Shown here one piece after another: positions 25,101-31,300 of a stretch of DNA of 64,000 bases. Source of the DNA: Effrenium voratum. Lineage: Eukaryota > Sar > Dinophyceae > Suessiales > Symbiodiniaceae. The translations under genes and the position numbers were made by a program. Location: contig CAUJNA010000589.1 in NCBI GenBank assembly GCA_963377175.1, forward strand, positions 64,501 to 128,500, given 5' to 3'. How positions within the stretch are numbered: position 1 is the first letter of the stretch; every line of letters begins with the position of its first letter. Below the pieces are notes generated by a model, which saw only the letters and a list, made by a program, of their open reading frames with translations, did not search any database and was not told the DNA's origin.

Positions 25101-26828
25101 TGCTTCAATCATCTACCAGGGCCATCTATGTTCGACCTCACCAACCAAAAAGGACACATGGTTATAAGCATCCACACCTCCAAAACCAGCGGAAATGATG
25201 GGCCAGGAGGAAATATCTTCGGGAGAATTGAAGAAACCACACACATGTCTACAGGAAAAACTGCCAAACACCAGCCAAAACCGGAGACTTCCTGTACAAC
25301 TTCCTCAAAGAATTTCCAACAAAACGCCCGCCTTGCTTCTCGGAACCCGGAGGCTCCAAAACTCGATTGATTTAGGGCCTTCAAACAACCTGGTTTTGAG
25401 AAACCAATTCGCGGGGCGGCTAATGCTTCGGGGCTGGGGGGAAGACCATAAGCCGAAGCCGATCGAATCGGTTTTTCTGGGGAGGCAACCAACGCAAACA
25501 CAAACTCCCATCAGATCAACTGCTTCGGGTGTCGTGTGTGCTTTATTCGCTTTGGGTTTCCACCCGTGGTTTCAGCAGGTCATTGAGTTTCTCAGAAGGA
25601 AAAGGGTCGGAAGGCCAGGAATCATCCCGCGCGCCTTCTCCTTGAGCTCATTGAAGAAGCCTCTCATGGCCTCAGAAGACGAGGCACCCCTACGCGTGCA
25701 CTCCAGCTTAGTTTGGCCTTCTTTTGTGGTTCAAACCTGCTATGTGGCTGTGGGTCAAAATCCAAATCGTACCGCCAGTGAACATTCCAATCCCCACTAA
25801 AACGCTAAAATAGGTTCTAAAATGGGTGGTGAATTCACCTACCCCAAAATGGGATCCTTTTGGTGTTGACAACCACGGCCATATTGGTTTCTTCCATTTG
25901 CTTCAGACGGTTTCGTGCTTTCCCTCGGCTTCGGAATCTACTGGACATACTGTGGATGGACGAAATCCATTTCGCAGCACCTAAGAAATCCTGGAATGAT
26001 GATTCCCCTGAAAATACCAACAAACCATGTTTGTTTTTTGGTTTCTTAGGTGCGAGATTTCGTCCATCCACAGTATTTCCGCATCTTTTCCTAAGAAATC
26101 CTGCCCCAAGTTTAGGCAGCTAGTCTTCGTTTGACAGGCTTCGAGAGAACCGTCTTCCGACTGTCAGCTACGGATTGCTGAAAAGAGGAGAACAAGCCTC
26201 CCTGGAATCACAGAACCGTGGACAGACTACCTTCCCACTCCGCTCTCTGACGGTTTCATGGAAGGTTGAACTAAGGCCTACCCGCTGGACCCCACTGACC
26301 ACGAAACGTAGACCTCCATTTGCTGTAGTCCCCCGGAAAAAATGGGGAAATACTGTGGATGGACGAAATCTCGCACCACCTAAGAAACCAAACAAAAACA
26401 TGGTTTGTTGGTATTTTCCGGGTCATCATGATGATTCCGGAATTTGTTAGGTGGTGCAGGATTTCGTCCATCCATAGATTCCGTTCAAAGCCAACAGGGG
26501 AAAGCACATCGTCTGAAGCAAATGGAAGAACCCAATATAGCTAGGTAATCAGCCATTTTGAACTGGTAAGGAGGGGCCTTCCATGGATGTTTCTCCAAGA
26601 ACACAACGATGCGATGTTCCCGGATTCCACCTAATGCTAACCCCGGATTAATAAACCCCTGGTTGATTGATAGGGGGCGTCCCCCTTTTAGTGGGGATCC
26701 ATCACTTTTGGAGGGGTTTTCACCCCCCTAATCATGGGACAGGTTCTACTTAGATCCTGGGTCGACATTAATTCGGTACGCCGCACGGCTCGATCTGTTG
26801 CTTAACCCGGGGCTCCCGCCGCTGCCAT
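795..26828 (-). CDS. NOC2: Probable nucleolar complex protein 2 (NOC2/NOC2L family), incomplete
   Basis: NOC2 pairs with NOC1 in early nucleolar, and with NOC3 in later nucleoplasmic, 60S pre-ribosomes and is needed for their maturation and intranuclear movement. Short conserved blocks occur on the minus strand in family order: FFNELKEK (25.6 kb; relatives LKEKDPEFY), [20 protein letters not shown] (24.2 kb; WKQAAKQRLTPKLFHEVVQ), [15 protein letters not shown] (22.4 kb; FNALVxxCxxDL), [10 protein letters not shown] (15.9 kb), [13 protein letters not shown] (12.8 kb; SLRVLAFLVL), [18 protein letters not shown] (7.2 kb; [19 protein letters not shown]), [14 protein letters not shown] (3.5 kb; YCRQVQQLLGKVQ) and [14 protein letters not shown]...AHYMRFLR (0.9 kb; VEAWEKLTREEG...YYSHWRKL). 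The gene starts about 1.5 kb downstream of the RPC3 stop and may continue past the left end. Many connecting exons were not found, so the model is partial; an unrelated HEAT-like protein is the alternative. Confidence 0.62.
1488..1619. mobile_element. Family G element
   Basis: CCGAATCAAAACCGATCGG...CCCGGGTTTTGATTGTGG with interior ATTTATGGTTGGGATCGTCC. Related copies lie near 38334-38460, 54550-54680 and 61012-61115. Confidence 0.6.
1915..2022 (-). CDS. Exon candidate after the duplicated VPTELPL
   Basis: It reads [20 protein letters not shown] then [14 protein letters not shown]. Pro and Glu content suggests a linker. It is separated from the preceding exon candidate by a 514-bp insert with two family C elements. 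Confidence 0.38.
2001..2558. repeat. 22-bp exact direct repeat around a 514-bp insert
   Basis: TCAAAGGAAGCTCAGTCGGA plus AC occurs at 2001-2022 and 2537-2558. Both copies read VPTELPL on the minus strand. Confidence 0.8.
2248..2526. mobile_element. Two family C elements in tandem
   Basis: The copies at about 2250-2382 and 2388-2526 share AACCCCGGAT... left arms, a GGGTGT-CCCCTTTTAG centre and CACTTTTGGAGGG/CACTTCTGGAGGG. Each has its own inverted inner repeat (GGATTAATAAGC/GCTTATTAATCC; GGATCTAAGTAGAACC/GGTTCTACTTAGATCC). Confidence 0.72.
2537..2623 (-). CDS. Exon candidate ending in a 22-bp direct repeat
   Basis: It encodes [20 protein letters not shown] then EVPTELPLI. The acceptor is strong (seven T then GCAG). 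Its last 22 bp recur exactly at 2001-2022, where the same VPTELPL reading continues as [20 protein letters not shown]. It has no clear NOC2 counterpart and may be a lineage-specific insertion. Confidence 0.42.
2789..2866. mobile_element. Family D element, short
   Basis: Inverted ends CTTCCATTTGCTCAAG and CTTAAGCAAATGGAAG. Confidence 0.7.
3269..3390. mobile_element. Family B TIR element
   Basis: It starts CCTAGGTCCTCGAGTAGAGA and ends GGGGACCTAG. The middle carries AAGGGTACCAACC and a near-inverse GGGGAACCCTCCCAACC. Confidence 0.75.
3441..3511 (-). CDS. NOC2: NOC2 exon ([14 protein letters not shown])
   Basis: It encodes [20 protein letters not shown] then QGT, resembling the YCRQVQQLLGKVQENS helix near the NOC2 C-terminus. 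The acceptor is TTTGAG|G and the donor CACCAG|GTACTC, a GT donor. A family B element ends 51 bp past the donor. Confidence 0.58.
3582..3724. mobile_element. Family C element
   Basis: Ends TGTTGGCCCCGGATTCATC and GATCTGGGGTCAACAT with the CACTTTTGGAGGGGC centre. Confidence 0.7.
4200..4330 (-). CDS. Unassigned exon candidate
   Basis: A minus-strand frame reads [20 protein letters not shown] then [17 protein letters not shown]. It looks coding, but splice ends and family position were not resolved. It lies between the 5.7-kb and 3.5-kb NOC2 blocks. Confidence 0.28.
4426..4515. mobile_element. Family A TIR element, short copy
   Basis: It begins CTGTGGATGAACGAAATCC and ends GGATTTCGTCCATCCACAG; TA lies on both sides. 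It lacks about 40 bp of the usual middle. Confidence 0.75.
5615..5722 (-). CDS. NOC2: NOC2 exon candidate (36 aa, phase 0-0)
   Basis: It encodes [20 protein letters not shown] then [16 protein letters not shown] between AGAAAAAG|AAG and CATGGC|GTGTTT. Composition and splice signals strongly suggest an exon. It lies where NOC2 has [20 protein letters not shown]; the match is general rather than specific. Confidence 0.5.
5861..5972. mobile_element. Family B TIR element
   Basis: Ends CCTAGGTCCTCCAGTAGAGA and TGCGGGACCTAG; 138 bp upstream of the 5.7-kb NOC2 exon candidate's acceptor. Confidence 0.78.
7166..7231 (-). CDS. NOC2: NOC2 exon (GAYIPLSG block)
   Basis: It encodes [18 protein letters not shown] then VSAE, a good fit to [20 protein letters not shown] of NOC2. 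The acceptor is GTGGGGAG|CTT and the donor GCGGAG|GTCAGC, phase 0 at both ends. Confidence 0.6.
7252..7502. mobile_element. Family F copy carrying a second insert
   Basis: The left end GGCCATGGGTCAAAACCC and a right part (CCCAATCCCCACC...GGTTTTGACCATGACC) match family F but are separated by an extra segment (about 7285-7410) flanked by CTAGGGGTACC and CCCTAGA. It looks like another nested insertion; it starts 21 bp from the 7.2-kb NOC2 exon. Confidence 0.45.
7796..8584 (-). CDS. D5-like SF3 helicase-primase, C-terminal part (virus-type)
   Basis: This 262-codon uninterrupted ORF is the longest in the window. Its second half has the SF3 helicase layout of the D5/phage-plasmid primase family: [12 protein letters not shown] (Walker-B-like, residues about 152-163), [30 protein letters not shown] (motif C ending in Asn) and a following GGMRRSF with arginines. 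No Walker A motif is visible, and the first 110 or so residues resemble nothing I know, so it is at best a fragment. Such helicases replicate DNA of large DNA viruses and related elements. It lies on the NOC2 strand within an intron, with no other virus-type gene nearby. An old captured copy is the simplest reading; whether it is expressed cannot be seen. Confidence 0.55.
   Translation of the reverse strand: MAKSTYQALSMAHFAVRFMPMSMCFVQKSPLLWVGGDVINPATPNMDNQGFMLMDHRSIAHGTYHLWKHSHQTGNNATAPMFCWFVQGTFCKGKMVMLGTIGPSTSLGFNCGHTQPAGRVLPGVNHYEPKPETFTSFGDPTGCSLNILQLKGRRSLFVNEVEAGVKLRSGMLKDLRDQTAFIEARGLYRDPIQFKPQFILNMSANESFEFRTIDGGMRRSFTSIPWPLKFIMNTNEPLIFKTGHPSSVRMRFKCSSDTDRQS
8820..8945 (-). CDS. Unassigned GC-rich exon candidate
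   Basis: One minus-strand frame reads [20 protein letters not shown] then PKPGREP; another also stays open. GC content and frame suggest an exon between the 11.1-kb and 7.2-kb NOC2 blocks. Neither splice ends nor family position are clear. Confidence 0.25.
9989..10071. mobile_element. Family A TIR element, degraded
   Basis: Both inverted ends are recognisable (TGTGGATGGTTGCGAAATTC and TTTTCGCAAACATCCACAG), but it is shortened to about 83 bp. Confidence 0.6.
10139..10200 (-). CDS. Short unassigned exon candidate
   Basis: A GC-rich minus-strand stretch reads [20 protein letters not shown], unlike the AT- and repeat-rich surroundings. It lies between two NOC2-like blocks, but no family position could be given. 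Confidence 0.22.
10543..10860. repeat. Composite tetranucleotide microsatellite
   Basis: GCAT, then TAGG, then about 240 bp of CTGT with interspersed CTGC and CGGT units. The three motifs differ by single changes, so the array probably arose by mutation and spread within one tract. Confidence 0.9.
11025..11128 (-). CDS. NOC2: NOC2 exon candidate ([11 protein letters not shown])
   Basis: It encodes [20 protein letters not shown] then [14 protein letters not shown], ending at a textbook CCCAG|GTGAGT donor; the acceptor is GGGGCAG|G. It is compared with the YQHAFLYIRQLAIHLR block. A shorter form ending at TTCAAAG|GTCCGA is possible. Confidence 0.45.
11205..11334. mobile_element. Family A TIR element, full length
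   Basis: 130 bp between TA dinucleotides, 75 bp from the 11.1-kb exon candidate. Confidence 0.8.
12438..12557. mobile_element. Family B TIR element, right end lost
   Basis: The left end CCTAGGTCCTCCAGTAGAGA is intact and the right end stops at CAATTGCTGGAG. A solo left end also occurs at 11877-11925. Confidence 0.65.
12816..12868 (-). CDS. NOC2: NOC2 exon candidate ([15 protein letters not shown])
   Basis: It encodes [17 protein letters not shown] between TCGCCAG|AT and GCGAG|GTGGAT (GT donor), leaving phase 0. It resembles the SLRVLAFLVLSR helix that follows the block at 15.9 kb. Confidence 0.45.
13004..13202. repeat. TTGG/TTGC tetranucleotide microsatellite
   Basis: About 200 bp of TTGG, switching in blocks to TTGC and back. 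Open frames across it are only low-complexity translation. Confidence 0.9.
13428..13985 (+). other. 185-codon plus-strand ORF of unknown nature
   Basis: The ORF starts [20 protein letters not shown] and is rich in Arg, Ser and Cys, with no motif I know. It is opposite to all recognised genes and runs into the left edge of the 1.8-kb inverted-repeat element. A chance ORF or part of that element is more likely than a gene. Confidence 0.15.
13982..15791. mobile_element. 1.8-kb long-inverted-repeat element
   Basis: The left arm (about 13982-14036) has TATATATATGTATG, a C-tract and TTGAAATACTCAGGTTTTTGG. The right arm (about 15737-15791) is its inverse, with a G-tract and a TATATATAT end. It is lower in GC than the surroundings, with a short minus ORF (about 14539-14826) of no known type. 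The right third holds palindromic repeats. No transposase was recognised. Confidence 0.6.
15268..15616. repeat. Palindromic GTGCTAGCAC repeats
   Basis: Four near-copies of a self-complementary unit GTGCTAGCACGTGCTAGCAC (15268, 15381, 15482 and 15586) are each framed by CCAGGATG/CATCCTGG and runs of ATTGAAG or CTTCAAT. Larger inverted pairs also form between units (for example GATTTCCAGAACAAGTGGTC at about 15533 with its inverse near 15336). Confidence 0.8.
15868..15927 (-). CDS. NOC2: NOC2 exon candidate ([10 protein letters not shown])
   Basis: It encodes [19 protein letters not shown], resembling the MVVVWSTGEESLRVLA segment of NOC2. The exact splice ends are not clear. It lies just outside the right inverted repeat of the 1.8-kb element and is therefore not part of it. 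Confidence 0.42.
15948..16064. mobile_element. Family F TIR element
   Basis: Ends ATGTGGCCGTGGGTCAAAA and TTTTGACCCATGGCCATGT; contains GGTACCATTTTGG near the left arm. 21 bp from the 15.9-kb exon candidate. Confidence 0.7.
16660..16766. mobile_element. Family D element, full length
   Basis: Ends ACTTCCATTTGCTTAAG and CTTAAGCAACTGGAAGT with interior TCCAGTAGTGATAGATTCCC. Confidence 0.75.
16869..16972. mobile_element. Family E TIR element
   Basis: Outer ends CGCCAAGTTAGTA and TACTAACTTGGGCG, with an inner inverted pair GGTATAACCTA / TAGGTTATAAC. Confidence 0.68.
18224..18261 (-). CDS. Minus-strand exon candidate (GGLLDAIAK)
   Basis: It encodes [12 protein letters not shown] between TCGGAG|GC and GCGAAG|GTCGCT. 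The GC-rich island contrasts with the surrounding intron and lies in the right order for the NOC2 LAAVLRHIS helix, but the match is weak. Confidence 0.33.
18958..19245. repeat. C-rich low-complexity tract
   Basis: Mostly C with single T, A or G interruptions and a C-run near 19135-19153; G-rich on the gene strand. G-quadruplex formation is conceivable. Confidence 0.85.
19416..19515. mobile_element. Family A TIR element
   Basis: A diverged copy starting CTGTGCACGGACG and ending GTTCCACAG, flanked by TA on both sides. A solo left end (CTGTGGACGG) lies at 19321 and another at 19604. Confidence 0.65.
21457..21495 (-). CDS. NOC2: NOC2 exon candidate ([13 protein letters not shown])
   Basis: A 39-nt phase 0-0 exon with acceptor GTCGCAG|GAG and donor GCGGAG|GCGCCT. 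The short acidic helix lies where NOC2 has its WGKLRxxIKxYL helix, but similarity alone would not identify it. Confidence 0.4.
21761..21891. mobile_element. Family A TIR element, diverged
   Basis: Terminal 10 bp intact (CTGTGGATGG, CCATCCACAG), with a mutated interior. Confidence 0.65.
21931..22062. mobile_element. Family A TIR element, full length
   Basis: 132 bp with TA on both sides, lying only 39 bp from the preceding diverged copy; a useful reference for the consensus. Confidence 0.82.
22423..22488 (-). CDS. NOC2: NOC2 exon candidate ([13 protein letters not shown])
   Basis: It encodes [20 protein letters not shown] between ACGAAG|CT and CTCAG|GCCTGG. It fits the FNALVTFCIRDLIGCL helix pair. 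The frame is open well beyond the exon on both sides (about 22295-22700), so the true limits are uncertain. Confidence 0.45.
23115..23245. mobile_element. Family A TIR element
   Basis: 131 bp; TA on the left only, with a T-run on the right. Confidence 0.78.
23343..23477. mobile_element. Family A TIR element, diverged
   Basis: 135 bp with ends CTGTGGATGGGCG and CAACCATCCACAG; 97 bp from the previous copy. Confidence 0.68.
23753..23886. mobile_element. Family B TIR element, diverged
   Basis: It begins ACTAGGTCCTCCAGCAGAGA, has 14 extra bases after the left arm, and the right terminus is degraded. Confidence 0.6.
24154..24229 (-). CDS. NOC2: NOC2 exon (QAAKQ block)
   Basis: It encodes [20 protein letters not shown] then CLAAP. 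The QAAKQ core and the following helix match the start of the NOC2 repeat domain. The acceptor is TCGGCAG|C. The donor CCCA|GCCGCC is one of several GC choices. Confidence 0.65.
24286..24457. mobile_element. Family A TIR element with partial internal duplication
   Basis: It begins 57 bp upstream (on the minus strand) of the NOC2 24.2-kb exon. The segment CCACGAAGTGAAAGGGGAGA occurs twice inside; the right end is shortened to CCATCCAG. Confidence 0.65.
25635..25670 (-). CDS. NOC2: NOC2 exon ([12 protein letters not shown])
   Basis: The 36-nt exon is phase 0 at both ends: acceptor TTCTGAG|GCC and donor GAGAAG|GCGCGC. It aligns with the LKEKDPEFY helix near the NOC2 N-terminus. An acceptor 36 bp upstream (ACTAAG|CTG) would add [12 protein letters not shown]. 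Confidence 0.5.
25741..25883. mobile_element. Family F TIR element, diverged
   Basis: TATGTGGCTGTGGGTCAAAA...GTTGACAACCACGGCCATA, same interior CCCCACTAAAACG as other copies; 35 bp upstream of the 25.6-kb NOC2 exon. Confidence 0.65.
25950..26073. mobile_element. Family A TIR element, full length
   Basis: 124 bp, TA on both sides. Confidence 0.8.
26313..26528. mobile_element. Family D element split by a family A insertion
   Basis: The family D ends CCTCCATTTGC and GCAAATGGAAG enclose an interior that stops at AAATA and resumes with GATTCCGTTCAAAGCC after the family A copy. The direct order GATAGATTCCCATTAAAGCC is seen uninterrupted at 16.7 kb, so the nesting is clear. Confidence 0.78.
26353..26477. 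mobile_element. Family A TIR element nested in family D
   Basis: 125 bp, starting CTGTGGATGG after TA and ending CCATCCATAG. Confidence 0.78.
26636..26772. mobile_element. Family C element
   Basis: Starts GCTAACCCCGGATTAATAAAC, ends GATCCTGGGTCGACATTA; just downstream of the candidate NOC2 first exon. Confidence 0.7.
26806..26828 (-). CDS. NOC2: Candidate NOC2 first exon
   Basis: ATG followed by GCAGCGGCGGGAGCCCC reads MAAAGAPG before a GTTAAG donor-like site. It lies in the spacer position expected for the next gene and has a G-rich context before the ATG. Relatives also begin MAAAG, but so short a match carries little weight. Confidence 0.3.
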
Positions 26829-28309
26829 GCCCTGCCGCGCCTGCGCCTGACCAGAAAAACCCGGGCAAACTTGAGCCATGACGGGGGGAGCCATGTTGGG
26901 AACATAAGTCTTCAAAACCGGGCTGCCCATTTTTCTGGATTCCCGGTTAAAAGGAAAGAACTAGCTTGTGGGTTCCATGGAAACTTCATTCCTGAACCAA
27001 CTAAAAACAACTAAAAACCTAAGGATCTGGACGGCTGAGAACCGCCAACAACAATACCGGAAGATCCAGTACGGATTACCGGTCATGCCAAGCCTAGAAG
27101 CTCATTGATACTAACCAGGCCTAAGCTGCTACACAGATGGTGCCTACACAAGGAAGCTCTCATTCTAGAATGGATTAAAACCCTTCCCCCCCAAAGGCTC
27201 TAGTGCAGATTTCTCCCCACATGTGAGCATGTGGTTACAGTGGGGGCAAAAGGGGGGGGGGTGACTGTCGATTACATACTTGTCTACAACACATATGTGT
27301 GTCAAGGCGTGTTAGCTGAAAGCCAAAGGGTTGTGTTCCTCTTATTTTGGAGGCCTCCGATCTTGACACGCAAACCGCAGGCTTTGGCTCTCCATAAACC
27401 AAAGTGACAATTTGGGTCTCTTTTTTCAGCCACAGCCGGTGTGTCAAAACTAGGCACTCCAGACCCTCTGCTTTCCCAAAAAGCCTTTCGCACCTTCCCC
27501 CAATGGTACCTAACATATTTGCTTACCTGCTTTTGCTGTCGGGTGGCTTGGATTGGTGGTTCAGAGCATCCGGGCTGGTTTCCCATTCCAAACTACCAAA
27601 CCAAACCACCATGAAGGGGGTACCTGATTCACGCCATTCTTGAGCAAAAACGGGGGCTTTCCATGGTACCTCATGTTTCAGCGGGTTGCGACATGATGGA
27701 ATCCCTGTACAAGAAAAGGGTGGGTAGTTGAGAATCCCAGCGTTCGGGCCCTTCAAAAATTCCATAAGCATACCTTGAAAGAAGCGTGAAATTCGGGGGG
27801 TTGTACGCAGAACCTTTGCAGCTCCTCGAGACCTTGCCACAAACAACACAGGGAAGCAAAAGGAAACCCAAAGTAACCGACGAAACGCATCTTTTGGGGC
27901 TTACCCAACTTGGCGGTTGCTGCTTCTTCTTCTTCTTCTTCTTCTTCTTCTTCTTCTTCTTCTTCTTCTTCTTCTTCTTCTTCTTCTTCGTCTTCTTCTT
28001 ATTCTTCTTCTTCTTCTTGCGAAACCATCCCCCCAAAAAATGTTTATATAGATATATATTTATACATATGTATATCGGTGTCTTGTTTGAGAGTACCCCA
28101 GTTTCGTGGTTTTAAGCAGAAACAAAGAGGCAAACCACACCTAAAAGAGCATGTTCCTTCTGGCTTCATCTTTCAAACCGCCGAAAAACCCCATCTACAA
28201 ATGTAGAACAACAAGCCAAAAAAACGAAACCCCCCAGCTGTCCCCGCGCCCGTGGCAACGTGCCGCAGCGCTCGCGCTCGCGGGCGCGTGCCGCACGCTT
28301 TTCTTCTTC
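26829..28309. other. NOC2-RPC3 intergenic spacer
   Basis: About 1.5 kb between the RPC3 stop and the candidate NOC2 start. It holds the TTC repeat at 27922-28017, an AT-rich patch just after it (28040-28075) and otherwise no exon-like stretch that I could support. No recognisable TATA or initiator was seen, as expected for dinoflagellates. Confidence 0.55.
27922..28017. repeat. TTC microsatellite between genes
   Basis: About 32 TTC units with few interruptions (GAA on the gene strand), 290 bp after the RPC3 stop. Confidence 0.92.
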
Positions 28310-28372
28310 TCAGCGCCAGCGCATGGCCAGGAGCACGGCGTCCAGCAGCAGGAAGCCCCGCTCCAGGAGGTC
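28310..28372 (-). CDS. POLR3C: RPC3 exon 20 with TGA stop
   Basis: It encodes DLLERGFLLLDAVLLAMRWR followed by TGA (stop codon at 28310-28312). It is the C-terminal helix of RPC3 (family VDETIFLLESYIxxxMKR). The acceptor is GCGCCAG|GAC in phase 0, consistent with exon 19. Confidence 0.85.
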   Translation of the reverse strand, partial: DLLERGFLLLDAVLLAMRWR

Positions 28373-31300
28373 CTGGCGCGGGACTCGGCGCGGTTCGGCG
28401 CCGCGGTTCGGCGAGCGCGGGGGTTGGTTTCGGCGTCGTCTGGTGGTGTGTTGTTGGAAGCTTTCGGCGCTTGTTGGAACCCCCGGTTTGGGGAGAGCCA
28501 AAGGGTTTTTGCACCTGAAATGGTTTGAGTTGGGGGCTTCAGAGACCCCGTGGGGTTCGGGGTAAGAGGCCTGTGGTGCTTTGGAGTCTGATTTGGGGCT
28601 TGATTTGGCCACGGTGCATTTGGTGCACATGGAGGGGTTTGGCCTCCAGTTGGCCCGGTTTGGGGGGTTGAACCTCTGGTTCCTGCACATGGCAAGTAGA
28701 GTTGGTGGCATAAGCCAGCTTCCCTCGGCTGGCTTCCAAAAACCGTTGTCCTCAGCCCTCCGGCAATCTCAGAATCCCCTTATTTGGTGGTAAACAGAGG
28801 TCTTCCGGGGCTGGTTCCCCATTTGCCTTCTGCAAGAACCAGGGACTCGTTCAAATCCAAATCCAAACCAATTAAGGAGAATCTAAAACATACTTGCTTT
28901 GATCACCAGCTACTAACTTTGACGTGTTTAGGATTGACTTGCCCTGTTGGCAAACACAGACAGGTCAGTTTGTTGCAATCCGTTTCAGCCTTGGCTCTTT
29001 GGCAGACATGAACAGCTTAGTCAGATCATTTTGGGGCAACACAGGCAGGTCAGTTTAGTTCGTTTTGGGCGACCTCTATTTCAACACCCAACCCCTGGAA
29101 AAGGGCGGTGCCGATTTTTTTGAGGGGATGCTTGAGGAAAACCGTCGTTTCAAGGGATACCCCTCACTTCAACCGGCCGGAGGCGGGAGTGGCGGCAGTT
29201 GATCGGCTGAGGAAATTTAAAAGACGCAACGGACGATACGGTTTCTTCAAGGACAACCCTTGAATTTACAACTGGTTTGGAATAAGAAAGTTGAGCGGTC
29301 CCCGTTCCCTCGAAACCGCCCAGCGCACACCCGAAAAAGACGATTTTCTAGGTACCTTCCCGTTTTCTTGCTGGTGCTCAGTGGGGAATGCGCATTCCCT
29401 GAATAAGGGTCATTGCCTCATTCCCTGCATCTTTCGCACCGATCGCAGGTTGTTCGGAACCCAAGCAAAATTTAAATAATAATTAGAGAAAAAGAAGAAG
29501 AAGAAAAAATAAGAAAAAAAATGGGAAAAAATAAGGGAAACAAAAAGAGGAAAAAAAAAGAAGAAGAAAAAAAGCGATCGAAGCACCGAGGCGTCGCCTC
29601 GATGCGGCGGCCCTCTTTCAGCATCTGCCGCTCTTTGGCCGAGAGGCTATGGGCGCGGCTCCTCGGACCGACGCACCGATCTCACTGCGAGACACGAGTG
29701 GATGCGGGCTCGCACCTACCAACCATGTCGACCCTGAGTCCTGGGCCCCTTTAAAGGGAAACCCAAAGGAGGTGTCTAAACTTGGGGTGATTAAAGATGT
29801 TTCATGTTGACCCCAGATGTGTCAACCCCAGTTTAATAAATTTGGGTTTTTTGGTGCCGGCCCTCCAAAAGTGGTTTGATTCCCCACATTCCACCCAGGT
29901 TGGCACCCCCCTACTAGTAAACTGGGGTTAAGTAATACGGGGTCAACACTAGTGAAATCGATTCCCATTAAAGCCAGGCGAAAACCAAAACCGATCTTTG
30001 TTCACTACCCTTTTTGAGACAAAGGTGGGCTCATCCCGTTAACCCCAAAGAAGGTGGTTGCAAAATAGACAAGTGTCCGTCACAAGGAGCGAGGTGGGAG
30101 GTGGGGCGGGTTCGCCACGTTTAGAAGCCAGCAACACCAAAAGGGAGTATCTTCAATGAGACGGGTTTGTCGGCCTGAGGGGAAAGTAAGGCCGAAATAA
30201 GGCCAAAGGCATTAACGGTTGGAAAGGTCTTCAGGGGTATGTAGTCCTGAAAACTGGAGGAAAACGGGAAGGAGCTACGGGGGCATGGCCGGAAATGTGG
30301 GGAAATGTAGGCAACAACGTGTAGGAAGCTGTTCGCGGAAAAACTGGGAAATCAGGGCAGTCCGGAAACAAGCAGGTGTCTACCCGTTTTCCTGCGAAGA
30401 GCAGGAAGAACAGGCGCCGCCAAAGTCAAGGTGAGACGACGATCGGGGCGAATTAGAATACTTCACAAACTGAAGGAATCCCCCAGAGGGCCCCTCATGG
30501 ATGAGCTGCGCTCTTTCTTTTGCCACAAGAAGGTGAGCTAAAACGCAAGCAATTGAGAGAGTCTGGCAATGATCATCGGCACCTTGCGGGTTCTCCAATC
30601 AATCTTCGCTTTAAAACAAACCCAAAAGGGGTACCTTCCAAAAACACGCACCCTACAAAGGTGTCAGATGTTGTAGGTACTTAAGGAGGCGATTGGCTAT
30701 TGAACGCAAACAAGGGGGCTTACGACAAGGAGACAGTTCGGCGACTGACCACTTGAGCTCACCAGCTGATCGCCGCCTCACGGCTGAAAGATGACATGCA
30801 CTATGTTCTTAGGAACATGACTCAGTTTGGTCTTAAAGTACCCGGCCCAATCCTACTGTGGATGGACAAAACCCTGCATGGGAAACCATTTGTTGTGTTT
30901 GCGGGGGAAACATTATTCCATCTCTTAGGTGGTGCGAAATGGATGTCGTCCGTCCACAGCATTCAAATGATTTGCCTTTCTAGTATTTTCTTGTGCCGCC
31001 AAGATGCTCCAGAGGGATGATGCGGGCGTTTTCCTGATGCCAAGACAGTCAACTGGGCCGCATCCAAAGATCCGATGCTTCGCAAGGGCAAGGATTTTTG
31101 GGGGTTCAACCACCTACTCCCTGGGCTGGCCATCCTGCGGAGGGAGCGACAACCCCACAGTGGGCTTCGGCTTCAGCTGACACCGACCCCAACAATCCTC
31201 AGCAAAGGACACGCCCCTTGAACAACAAAAGCGGGCTCAAGCAAGGGCGGGTTCAGCTTCATCTTAGCAACGAACACAAACACAATACGGACGTCTTGTC

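Noticed and set aside
25290..25345. Minus-strand [10 protein letters not shown] as the NOC2 EFYKFLEE exon
   Set aside because: Tempting similarity, but no acceptor gives the phase required after the 25.6-kb exon.
27910..28206. Poly-serine / poly-lysine frames
   Set aside because: Translation of the TTC repeat.
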